From positions 248,001 to 312,000 of the forward strand of contig VCMS01000036.1 of NCBI GenBank assembly GCA_022539475.1: DNA of 64,000 nucleotides, written 5' to 3'. Below, one piece after another: positions 31,920-41,118 of the stretch. The notes below the pieces were generated by a model. It searched no databases. It was not told the origin of the DNA and was given only the letters and a program-made list of their open reading frames with translations. Position 1 is the stretch's first letter. Every line of letters begins with the position of its first letter. The position numbers were made by a program, and so were the translations under genes. The stretch comes from Gracilaria domingensis (Eukaryota; Rhodophyta; Florideophyceae; Gracilariales; Gracilariaceae).

Positions 31920-33065
31920 GGTAGATGGTGGAATGATAGACCGTGAAGGTGTCGCATTATCAGTACTGGAAGACATGGAGAGGTATGTGACAATAACTTA
32001 ACGAGGAGAGTTTTACCTTTGTTGTATATGTACTAACTGTGTATCCAGTTACTGCTTGCATATTTTCGATCCATGTTAAATAGGAACGGGAACGTTCACT
32101 TTCTTATTCAACATGGGTCAAAACTCTAGAAAACATGGATCGTGAAGCAGTGAAGGGTGAATTTGTCGCATTAGGAGACCTGTGAGCTAAAGTGATGCGC
32201 AATGGATGCCTATCGGATGAAATTTCTGGACATCTATAGGATATCAGTGGGATATCTTCTGCGCATCCAGGATATCCCAATGATACGCCGTGGTACCCCG
32301 TTGGATGCGCCTATTTGATGCCCTTTACATGTCCTTTGGATGTACAAAAACTATTCCAAAGATATTCATATGATGCACGAAGATATGTCCCAGGTATGTC
32401 CGGAAATCTATGGTGCATCATTTGAACATCACAGAATCCAATGGACATCTCTTCGTACATCATATGCGTATCAGGCGGTTATCATTTGGATATACTTCAT
32501 GCAGCATCTGAGCATCATTTACGTACATCATATGGACATCTTGAGGAGATCAAATGGACATCTTCAGGTTTCGTAATTCTAATATGGGTTATCTTGGGAA
32601 TATCATCCGGACATCAATTCACCTCTCTGGGGAGGCGTTTAAGGTGGATCGTGAAGCAGTGGAGGGTGAATATGTCGCATTAGCGGACTGGAAGACATGG
32701 AGCGGTATGTAACACGAATGAATCGAGAAAAAGTTCGTGTGTATTATCTGATTGCTAACTGTGTGTTTCACTACTGCTTCTTGCGGGGTCTTGATTCTTG
32801 AATAGGGACGTGAAGGTGTGTTTGGATACGAGAACTGGGGAATTTGAAAAGGTAGGGAGATATCGCATTGAAAGGTTTGTGTGTGTGCTATGGGTACTAA
32901 CTGTGTTTCAGTGTGTGTTTCTGTGCAGTGCCGCGATGAAAGTATGTGGACGGTGATTGGGACTGAAAGAGATGGAGAGGTAAGAGGTTCAGGTATCGAA
33001 GAGACGTTTCTTGGTTGTTCTGAGTATGGCTACTAACTTTGTGTCCGTTTACGGCTTTCTGTGGT
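31920..33065 (+). repeat. Tandem family of intron-like units (GTATGT ... TACTAAC)
   Basis: Four diverged units share an exon-like end (variants of GAAGACATGGAGAG) followed by a 5' splice-site-like GTATGT (31983, 32705) or a GTTTGT/GTAAGA variant (32876, 32979), and 35-60 bases later a branch-point-like TACTAAC or GCTAAC (32032, 32755, 32896, 33033) and a downstream AG. The upstream ~55 bp, containing GATCGTGAAGCAGTG and GTCGCATTA, is duplicated on both sides of the MITE (32135-32178 and 32647-32690). No continuous reading frame joins the exon-like pieces, so this may be a spliced noncoding RNA or a decayed gene. Confidence 0.4.
32178..32628 (+). mobile_element. 450-bp MITE-like element, copy 2
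   Basis: Inverted relative to the copy at 13079-13528 and alignable with it throughout, including the AAAGTGATGCGCAATGG and CATCAATTCACC ends. It is inserted in one of the intron-like units. Flanks show only a short imperfect direct repeat (AGGAG/GGGAG). Confidence 0.65.
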
Positions 33066-33569
33066 GATGCGATTGAGGTATGTGGACTGTGCGAAGGAAG
33101 AGGTTACATGCAACAGCCGATGAAGAAGTTGTGAAGATGAGTTCTGGGTTTGATCATGGTGTTTTGAGGATAGGCGGTTGCGTTGGTGGTGCTCAGGGGG
33201 TACTGCAGGAAATGAATGTTCTAGCCGTAGTATTCTCGGAGGCTGGCTGCGTTCGGTCCAGACTGGTCCTTTCTCTGGGATTCCCATGTGGTCCGTTGGT
33301 AGACCACCCGAATGGACCCACTCACCTAGAGCACTAGCAAAAGTGAAGGACTGGAAGTACGGTTCTGTCATCTTTCATACTTGCTAGTTTTAGCTGTCTA
33401 GTATAAAAAACATAGCATATTTCAGCATACCTCAGAATTATTCATTAGTCGTAGTTTTCTCTAGTTTTTCCTCCGAATGGAAGCTACAGAAAGTGCAATT
33501 TAACATATGAAAAACTAGCATCTCGAAACTAGTATTTTTGGACTGCTAACTAGCAGAAAGAGAACACAG
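33066..33569. other. No supported gene
   Basis: Plus-strand ORFs at 33080-33387 are short and unrecognised. This stretch joins the intron-like units to the Copia LTR. Confidence 0.35.
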
Positions 33570-33690
33570 GCGCAAAAGTGCTCGGGAGCATGGGCTGTTT
33601 TGAAGGGGGCCGTTGGAAAAGCGCATATGCGCCTCTGCGCAAACTCAACGTGAAACGGGCTTCTGATTGGCTACTGCAAATGGTCACATG

Positions 33691-33726
33691 CATTGTGGTT
33701 CGTACAAGCTTGTACGAACCACAATG
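33691..33726. repeat. Perfect 36-bp palindrome created inside the LTR
   Basis: The 18 bases CATTGTGGTTCGTACAAG are followed at once by their exact reverse complement. The paralogous LTR segments (for example at 50230) have only the first arm, so the second arm is an insertion. Confidence 0.85.
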
Positions 33727-34217
33727 TGTTGTGGCACTGATGGGTTGTTCTCGGGGTACACGTGTGTAGCTAGTACACTTGGCATACTGTACATGATGCA
33801 CAGGGTACACACGTATGTACGTGGACATGTAGGACAGCTTGGTGTATCTTGGGAACTATGGTTTAGAGTTGATGCGGTGTCAAGAGGATTACAGTGTGGT
33901 GTTGCTGGTGACGTAGGACTTGGAATGAGTTTGCGATGAGATGTTGTTGGTGAGCTTGTACGTAACTGTTATGGTGTCGTGTAGGATTACAGTATGTTGG
34001 CACTATGTGAATCTGTGCATGGTCATGGTTATGTGTAGGCACGTAACTTGTTGTGCACTGTTGTGCTTTGTTGTGCTTTGTTGCTGTAAGCTGCCATGAT
34101 ATTGTGGGAGTGTTACCATGTTATGTTAGAAGATGATTGGTAGTATTGAGGGTCTTTAGCTAGTGGTTAAGGTAATGCTTGGAGTTGAAGTTGTGCGATG
34201 GTTGCGCAAATTAGTTC

Positions 34218-34224
34218 TATATAA
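34218..34224 (+). promoter_or_regulatory. LTR TATA box
   Basis: TATATAA, 116 bases before the LTR end. The same TATATAA followed by a CAAGCACCTCCAAGTAAAT block recurs at 49201 in another LTR, while the copy at 51419 is mutated to AAATAA. Confidence 0.6.
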
Positions 34225-34333
34225 GCGGTGACTCGAGCGCCTCCAAGTAAATTCCGAGCCAGAGCTGGCGAACTTCCTTTCATTTCCCCCATCCTTTCTC
34301 TCAACCTTTCCTTTCCAGCTATAACCTCCATCA

Positions 34334-34348
34334 GGTTATGGGCCCAGC
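34334..34348 (+). promoter_or_regulatory. Copia primer-binding site for an initiator-tRNA-Met half molecule
   Basis: Directly after the LTR end lies GGTTATGGGCCCAGC, complementary to the anticodon stem-loop of initiator tRNA-Met (GCTGGGCCCATAACC), not to a tRNA 3' end. Drosophila copia primes from a 5' half of the same tRNA. Identical sites occur at 46240-46254 and 57320-57334 on the minus strand. Confidence 0.75.
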
Positions 34349-35596
34349 CCCGCTGACCTCTGCCGTTATCGTTCGTCTATCGCCGCTCTCCTTCAGCGCC
34401 ATTCACCCGCTTCGCTGTTTTCCCTTCTCCTTCTCTTCGTCGTTGCGTCGGGTGTGTTGATCGTGTTGTTGGTTGGTGTTGATCTTCTCCTTTCGGTCTT
34501 GCGTTCCTCCCTGAGGGCATTGTGGTGGTAATGGTTCGACGTTGATTCTCTATCGTGATTGTCTTTGGGCGCTCGTTGTTGCCCGTGTTGTCGATCGCTT
34601 TCCGTTTCGTTTGGTCTCCCTCTGTTATTATTGTTGGGATCCCCGCGTCGTGTTGCAGGTTGTGATCCGAGAGGTTGAGGACCGTTCGTTGTTGAAGTCT
34701 GTGCACTGCGTGTGTGCTCAGCAGTTGTTGACGTCTGTGCACTGTGTGTGCTCAGCGTTTGGGGTTGTCATCTGAGATCCAGCGACGAGCGGTTGATCCG
34801 AGCAATCGGGAACGTTAGTCTGGCGGCTTGAACCAAAGCGGGAGTGCTGTCTAGCGGGCTCCCACCGGTCCTTCGGGGCGGATAACGGTGTCGGTCGGAA
34901 AATCTGGTAGTACCGCGAGTGCTGAAGTGGACGGTGCCGTGACGCACTGTTGGACTTGGGTGGCTCACCTTTGTTGTTGTTGAGCTGACTTTGTGTCGGG
35001 TTCTTGATCTGTGTTGAAGGCAAACCGAAACGAGCTTTTGATCCGTGCAACCTCGGTTGAGCGGGGAGGCGACGTACCGAAGGCTGACCTCTTTTTCAGG
35101 ATCAGGCCGCGTGTGGGCATTATTGTCTGCTCATTAGGAGGTTACCTTGGTTTGTCAGAGTAGCTGCAGTTTCGAGGTAGCGCAAGTTCTTGCAAGAGGC
35201 CAGATTGGGTTAAGTGGTGAAGGCATATCTTTGGTCATTAACCATCCTTTGGACGCCTCGTAGAGAGCAAGGCGTCTTCTCCTGGGACGCAGGAGGAGGT
35301 AGACTGCAGAAGTCGTTTCCCACCCGGAGGGTCTCCGGGAGTCAGGGGTCCGATCCCCTAGAGTAGTGGGAATTTAGTTCCTGCCAGTGGTCCCGACTAT
35401 TGAAGTTTTTGTTGTTGTTGTTTTTGTTGTTGTTGTTTGCCGTTGTTGTTGTTTGCAGTTGTTGTTGTTTGCTGCTGTTGTTTGCTGCTGTTGTTTGCTG
35501 CTGTTGTTTGCTGTCGTTGTTTGCTGTCGTTGTTTGCCGTTGCTGTCTACCTGCCAGCGCCGTATTTGATTTGCTCCGCTGTTTCGTCCTCACAAC
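34349..35596 (+). mobile_element. Copia A untranslated leader
   Basis: 1.25 kb between the primer site and gag, without a credible gene. It contains a chain of hairpins at 35290-35360 and a pyrimidine-poor (GTT)n/GCTGTT tract at 35404-35560 just before the gag ATG. Very similar leaders, reversed, lie at 45175-46239 and 56108-57319. Confidence 0.65.
35323..35359 (+). ncRNA. tRNA-like double hairpin in the Copia leader
   Basis: CCCGGAGGGTCTCCGGG forms a 7-bp hairpin and is followed by AGGGGTCCGATCCCCT; in the copies at 45.2 and 56.3 kb the latter is AGGGGTTCGATCCCCT, a T-arm/B-box-like hairpin. Upstream hairpins CTCCTG...CAGGAG and GACT...AGTC complete a tRNA-like order with a long variable arm. 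No acceptor stem closes it. Confidence 0.45.
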
Positions 35597-36139
35597 ATGG
35601 ATTCGTTCAGTGCGCTCAAGATCGAAAAGTTGGGTGAGGATAACTTTCACACATGGAAGCAGAAGATTCAGTACGTACTTGCACTGAAAGACCTCAAGAA
35701 CCATCTCAACACTTCTGCTCCTACGGATGAAGAGGAACTCGGTAAATGGCAAATCCGAGACGAAAGGGCTAGAGCGATCATTGGACTCACGCTTGCCGAC
35801 GAGCACTTGGATCACATTCGTGACATTGACAGTGCCGCTGTCGCATGGAAGGCCATCTACAATGTGTTCCAACGCAAGACTCTTCTGAACCGAATCAACG
35901 CCAGACATGCTTTCTACTCTGTCAAGATGCGCGAGCACGAGAAGATGTTGCAATTCATCAATCGTGTTCGGCACTTGGCTTCCGACCTCAAGAGTATGGA
36001 CGTCAACGTTGAAGAAGAGGACATTGCAATGGCCGCTCTATGTGGACTTCCGGAACGTTTTGAGCACCACATTGTTGCAATTGACACCACGATCGGAGAT
36101 CGCGAACTCACCATGGAGTTTGTGAAGAGCCGTTTGTTG
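35597..36139 (+). CDS. Copia A Gag, 5' part (interrupted by a chromovirus)
   Basis: Starts MDSFSALKIEKLGEDNFHTW, the UBN2/Copia Gag start, with KIQYVLALKDLKNHL and a capsid core (LINRINARHAFYSVKMREHE, LPERFEHHIVAIDTTIGDRE). It matches the intact Gag at 55262-56107 up to FVKSRLLQ, where the 36140 LTR begins. The remainder, including the zinc knuckle, resumes at 40990. Confidence 0.85.
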
Positions 36140-36332
36140 CAACGAGAGAAGATATGTAATGGGAACTGGGTCGATGCCCTTCTTTACGGGGGCAAGCGCT
36201 CTACTACAGGCGCTCAAATACTCCAAGACTGCGAGCGTTCTGCGTCCTTTCAACGTCTCGGCAGACACTTAATTCTTGTCAGCGACCGTTTGCAATGCAA
36301 AAGGTGTCAGCTAAAGTGCAGCTGTTGCACCA
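36140..36332 (-). repeat. Chromovirus 3' LTR
   Basis: Short (about 193 bp) and nearly identical to 40797-40989. Confidence 0.75.
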
Positions 36333-36359
36333 TTGCCAAGTCACACAGAACCGAGCATC

Positions 36360-39300
36360 TCAGTGAAGGTGTGGCAACAAATTCTTTTGTACAATGTAGT
36401 CATGCAATGCCGCGGTGATGGTTCCATCCGCATCAATAAAATCACGAGTAGGCTGCCACTCTGCATCATGCGTATGCGAGCTTTCCATCAGAGTTAACCA
36501 CTGATAACCACGACCGCGACGACGATGGGTGAGAATGCGGGACACTTGAAACAAAGGTGTGGCAGCCGTAGGATCGACAGGAGTGGGAGAACTACGGCTT
36601 GGTTGGGCCAGCTCGGGTGGCTGCGAGCGATGCGGTTTGGTATGGGAAACATGAACCACTGGATGCGTGCGGATATGGCGCGGAAAATCTAATCACACGG
36701 CATTCTTCCCAACCAACTCAAGTATGCGAAAAGGACCAAATCGGCGCGCAGAAAGCTTACCAGAAGACTGTACTTTGCTGTATGAATCCCTAAATAGCTT
36801 TCGAGAAACCCAGACTTCGTCTCCGACCTGATAGGTCGGTACTTTGTAGTGTACGCTAGCTTCAGCGGTTTGCTTGGCCTTCGCAAGACGATGAGCGTAC
36901 TGAGCATCCGACATGACAGAAGCCAGTCTGTCACGGAAATCAGTGAGGCCCTCAGCTGGTGTGGCTGCATGAAACAACAGATCCACAGGAGCCCTCGGCT
37001 TCCAACACAGGTCAATTTCAAAGGGAGAGAATCCCAGGTCTTCAGATAGAGCAGAGTTGTACGCAAACTCAGCACTAGGTAGCAATTGATTCCAATCGTC
37101 CTGTTCAAACGTACAGAAACAACGAATGTAATTCTCCACCATTCGGTTCATGACCTCTGATGCTCCGTCAGTCTGAGGATGACGGGAGGAGGCCATACGA
37201 AGATGTACACCACACAATGACATCAGCGACTTCCAAAACTGAGAGATAAAACGAGGATCTCGGTCAGAGATAATAGAGTCAGGCAAGCTATGGTGAGGCA
37301 ATATATGCTTGAAGAACAAGCGAGCAGTGGCCATGGCATCGTCGGTCTCCTTACACGGAAGAAACCGAACGCGTCGCGAAAGTCGGTCGACCCATGTAGA
37401 GATCGCATCATAGCCGCGAGGCGTACGCGGCAACTTTACGATAAAATCCGTTGCCATCATGCCCCATCTGCGAGTGGGGACGGGAAGAGCCTGCGGGTCA
37501 TTTAGGGTCTGACCGTGAAAATCCTTGTGCTGTTGGCATGTACTACAGCCAGCACAATAACGCTCGACATCCCTGCTCTTGTGCCGCCAATGAAAGTTGG
37601 CCAATCGCGCCAACGTCTTGACAAGCGCGAAATGACCCCCCGCCGGGTTGTCATGGACTAGCGCCAGAACGGCACGCCGAGCCTTTGCTGGCACACATAG
37701 GCGACCTTGATACAACAAACGCCAATCGTCCTGTCTGAATGAGAGCAAAAGAATCTCGACACGCTTACGTTGTTTCGGATCCGACGGCCACGTTCCCTGG
37801 AGTGCGGCGAGAATGGGGCCAAAGTGCTGATCGCTGGAGAAGTCAGCAAGCTCCTGCTGCAAAGACGAGAACGAAACAACCGAAGGCGTCAGTTGAGTTA
37901 CTTCCACAGGAGGAGGAACACGAGACAGAGAGTCACCGAGGACATGGATTTTCCCTGGTTGTAGCGTGACAGTGCTGATATTAAACGACGCCAAAGTGTC
38001 CAGCCAACGAGCTTCCCTGCGATTTAGGTTCTTCTTTGTCAAAAAGTGCTCAACGACCAGGTTGGCGGTGATAACATCGAACGAAGTCCCTTTAAGATAA
38101 CAGCGAAAACGGAGAAAAGCAAAAACGAGACCAAGAAGCTCTCGTTCGTTCGCCGTGTAGTTCTGCTCCGCAAAAGTCAATCAACGCGACATATACGCAA
38201 TGACCCGTTCGTTATTGTCCTCATCTAGTTGCGTGAGTGTAGCACCCACGGCGGTCTGGGAGGCATCGATATGGACTCGAAAAGCTTTGTCCCAATTTGG
38301 AGGGACCAATACTGGAGCGTTCACCAAGGCAGACTTCAAATCTCGAAACGCGGCAGTAGAAACGTCATCCCAGTCTCGAATGCCTACTTCTTTCTGCGTC
38401 AGGCGGGTCAATGGTGCCGTACGAGTGGAGTAGTTGGGGATGAATCGACGGAAGAACTAGACGAGGCCAACAAAGCTTCGAAGTTCAGTCAGGGACTGCG
38501 GTTTCGGCCAATTCTGAATGACCGACGTCTTCTCGGGGTGAACGCGTATGCCATCACGGCCGACAGTCAGGCCGAGAAACTCAGTTTCGGACGTCAGAAA
38601 TTCGCACTTCTTTGGCGACGCATAGAGCTTGTGCTCCTTCAGGCGAGACAGAACCGCACGAATGTGCTCCAGGTGCTCCTCTCGTGTCCGACTATATATC
38701 AATATATCATCGATGTAAACCACCAGAAACCGATCGATATAATCGTGCAAGACACCATTCATAAGGCCCTGAAAGGTTGCAGGGGAATTGCAAAGACCCA
38801 TAGGCATCACCAGATACTCGAATTGCCCATACTTGGTGTTGAATGCGGTCTTCTCGATATCGCTCGGGCGAAGTCTGATCTGGTGAAAACCAGTCTTGAG
38901 GTCGAGTTTCGAAAAAAAGGAGGCTTGCCCGAGCCGATCAAACATCTCATCGTCACGAGGAATTGGGGCGCGATTGCGCTTGGTAATCCGATTGAGAGCA
39001 CGATAGTCGACCACGCCCCGCAGTTCCGGACCGTTTTTCACAAAGAAAAGAGGAGCGCCATACGGTGAATGACTTGGGCGGATTTTTCCTGACACCAGGA
39101 GCTTGTCCACGTACTCTCTGGCAGCCACTAATTCAGCAGGAGACAATTGGTACAAGGTGCGGTAAGGAGGCTTCGAGCCAGGGGCGAGATCAATAGCATG
39201 CTCTACATCCCGCTCTGGTGGCAGGCCGGCAGGCAAGTCATGTTGAAATACATCCTGGTATTCCACTATTAAGGCACGCAAGTCCTCGTCGTCATGTGAC

Positions 39301-39881
39301 AAGAGCTGCTCCTTAGCGGTGAGTAGAGAAGCTTTCAAGCTATTACAAGAAAGGGCTCCAAGGGAGCGAGGAACGACCTGAAAAACGGCTGTACGCTCCG
39401 GGCCTTTCCGAAGTAACTTGCGAAATTTCTTCACGCCCATCGAGGTAACTCGTAACGGTTCCTCTCGAGACACCTTCTTTGCAGGTAGCATGTGAGCAGA
39501 CACTGTGACAGTGCGCTCCTTGTAATCGGCAGTAGGATTTTCCTCCATGTGCCATGGCATCGCAAGGAGGACATCATACCGGCAATCTGCGACTAGCCAA
39601 GAACCCGTATACTGATAGTCACCTATGCAAATAGTACCAATCGCAAGTGAGGTGGCAATCTCGCTAGAACCCATTTTAGAATGGCCAACATCCATGAGGG
39701 TGGGCTGCAAATGCAGACAGTGAGTATGACGATCCACAAAGCTTCGAGAGACAACATTTGCGGTGCAGCCATCATCCTTGAGAATTTTCGCGGGGATAGA
39801 GTCAAAGGTTCCGTCAAACACTAGCAACGGAACGCACGGAACGCTAGCCACATCGCTAGCGCCGTCTGAAATAAACGACAC
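36360..39881 (-). pseudogene. Chromovirus Pol: protease, RT, RNase H, integrase, chromodomain (three in-frame stops)
   Basis: One frame from 39881 to 36360. The protease carries LKDDGCTANVVS, an unusual D-D-G-C instead of D-[TS]-G. RT has GVVDYRALNRITKRN and LVVYIDDILIYSR (YIDD). RNase H has FRVHIDASQTAVGA and ANERELLGLVFA. Integrase has an HHCC region (DNPAGGHFALVKTL, CAGCSTCQQHKD) and the D-D-E residues in MATDFIVKL, IISDRDPRF and DGASEVMNR. The C-terminal segment FQVSRILTHRRRGRGYQWLT...AEWQPTRDFID is a chromodomain, known to steer integration to modified histones. The frame is cut by TAG (~38456), TGA (~38168) and TGA (~36693), all single-base changes. Confidence 0.85.
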
Positions 39882-39934
39882 GTTTGAAACAATCTGTCCT
39901 TCCGACGTGCACTTATCGGTTTGGGAAGGACCGT

Positions 39935-40756
39935 TTAGTTTTCCGAACTATCAGAATATACCGCTTCTGCTGCGGCAAGAGCAGCTTCGACATTTGACAC
40001 CGTAGCCAAGGCAGTAGAATTCGACTGGCGATGTTCGTAAGGTCGACAACCGGGTTTGTGACAGACAAAGCACGCATTGTTTTTGATATCCTCCAAGCGC
40101 TGCTTTGACCTCGTAGTCGAACTCACATTGGTATTCTCAATCTCTATCGGATCTGGACCAGGTGCTGCTGAACCCTTCTGAGAAGCGTTGGAACTCAAAC
40201 TCAGGCCCGAAAATGCGGCCTCAACTCGCATGGCAATTTTGGTGGCAATTTTGGTGGCCTCTTCCAATTCAAAACAGTTTGCCTTACGAACCTCAAACTG
40301 TATGTTAAACTTCAGTCCACCAACAAACTTGTCCCATTTTTCACTCTGCGTCATGTCCGGAACTGTTAGGACAATATTACTAAATCGGGAAAGGTACTCT
40401 GCCACAGTTGTCTTCTGTTTGCAGGAGCGCAACATATCCCTTGCTCGACGTTCGTGATCTTCAGGAACAAATTCCCGTCTGATAGCTGTAGTAAACTCAT
40501 CCCAAGTCTGAGGGACTGCGTTTCCCTTCAAGAGGGTGTACCACCAAATAGCAGCTGTACCCGTGAGCAGTGTAGTTGCAAACGCGATGCGATTCTCGTC
40601 AGTCAAGATTACATTGCCATTCGCAAGTTGAATCAAATTGAAGTATTGAGTCACTTTGTACAACCATGTGTTTACCACCAGAAAATCTCGAGTGCCCGTA
40701 AACACCTCCGGCTTATTTGGTTTCAGATTGATCGACCCAGGATTACCAGCCGCCAT
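39935..40756 (-). CDS. Chromovirus Gag
   Basis: Intact ORF of about 273 residues. The retrotrans_gag-type capsid contains WLYKVTQYFNLIQL, TAAIWWYTLLKG and WDEFTTAIRREFVPEDHERR. A C-terminal zinc-knuckle-like CFVCHKPGCRPYEH follows. It ends GAA AAC TAA, with Pol open in the -1 frame across the stop (GGA AAA CTA AAC), so Pol is probably made by frameshifting. Confidence 0.85.
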   Translation of the reverse strand: MAAGNPGSINLKPNKPEVFTGTRDFLVVNTWLYKVTQYFNLIQLANGNVILTDENRIAFATTLLTGTAAIWWYTLLKGNAVPQTWDEFTTAIRREFVPEDHERRARDMLRSCKQKTTVAEYLSRFSNIVLTVPDMTQSEKWDKFVGGLKFNIQFEVRKANCFELEEATKIATKIAMRVEAAFSGLSLSSNASQKGSAAPGPDPIEIENTNVSSTTRSKQRLEDIKNNACFVCHKPGCRPYEHRQSNSTALATVSNVEAALAAAEAVYSDSSEN

Positions 40757-40796
40757 CACAATTGGCTAATGCTTAACACAGCGATTGCTACCAGTT

Positions 40797-40989
40797 CAAC
40801 GAGAGAAGATATGTAATGGGATCTGGGTCGATGCCCTTCTTTACTGGGGCAAGCGCTCTACTACAGGCGCTCAAATACTCCAAGACTGCGAGCGTTCTGC
40901 GTCCTTTCAACGTCTCGGCAGACACTCAATTCTTGTCAGCGACCGTTTGCAATGCAAAAGGTGTCAGCCAAAGTGCACCTGTTGCACCA
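40797..40989 (-). repeat. Chromovirus 5' LTR
   Basis: Pairs with 36140-36332. It joins Copia gag sequence at its right end. Confidence 0.75.
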
Positions 40990-41118
40990 AGAGCAACGTA
41001 TGAGTGATCGTGCAAAGAAGGAGTGTGGTGGTGATGCAGCACTCGTGGGACGCCAGTTTCGTAGGAATTCAATGAAGTCGGTTGTGTGTTACTATTGCGG
41101 CATAAAGGGTCATAACAA
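40990..41118 (+). pseudogene. Copia A Gag, resumed 3' fragment with zinc knuckle
   Basis: Encodes MSDRAKKECGGDAALVGRQF and the start of the knuckle CYYCGIKGHNK, colinear with the intact Gag at 55.4 kb. Homology stops abruptly at about 41118, so the rest of Copia A (protease to RNase H) is deleted. Confidence 0.75.

Larger units (their letters stand above)
33570..34333 (+). mobile_element. Copia family A 5' LTR (start truncated)
   Basis: Alignable with the other family-A LTRs (reverse-oriented at 46255-46692, 51620-52057 and 57335-57772) from AAAAGTGCT onward, and ends ...ACCTCCATCA. The canonical start TGTTGGATG seen elsewhere is replaced here by unrelated sequence. It contains a central ~350 bp, including the TATA box, that the 438-bp LTR copies lack, so those copies share an internal deletion. 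Confidence 0.7.
36140..40989 (-). mobile_element. Chromodomain-bearing Ty3/gypsy retrotransposon nested in Copia A gag
   Basis: Flanked by two colinear ~193-bp direct repeats (36140-36332 and 40797-40989, constant offset 4657 with few substitutions). The order from right to left is 5' LTR, Gag, protease, RT, RNase H, integrase, chromodomain, 3' LTR. The Copia gag resumes on the right side at EQRMSDRAKKE. Exact LTR ends are uncertain by a few bases. A possible primer site, TGGTAGCAATCGCTG, lies at 40794-40780 on the minus strand and could pair with an initiator-Met-like tRNA 3' end. Confidence 0.85.

Noticed and set aside
13079-32628. The two 450-bp inverted copies as terminal inverted repeats of one 19.5-kb transposon
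   Set aside because: The left copy has its own 6-bp direct repeats and splits a coding frame that rejoins exactly on removal, and the outer flanks do not match each other. Two independent MITE insertions fit better.
35387-35687. Val/Cys/Leu-rich ORFs resembling membrane peptides
   Set aside because: They arise from the (GTT)n/GCTGTT tract in the Copia leader just before the gag ATG.
38229-39068. 279-codon plus-strand ORF
   Set aside because: Antisense shadow of the chromovirus reverse transcriptase.
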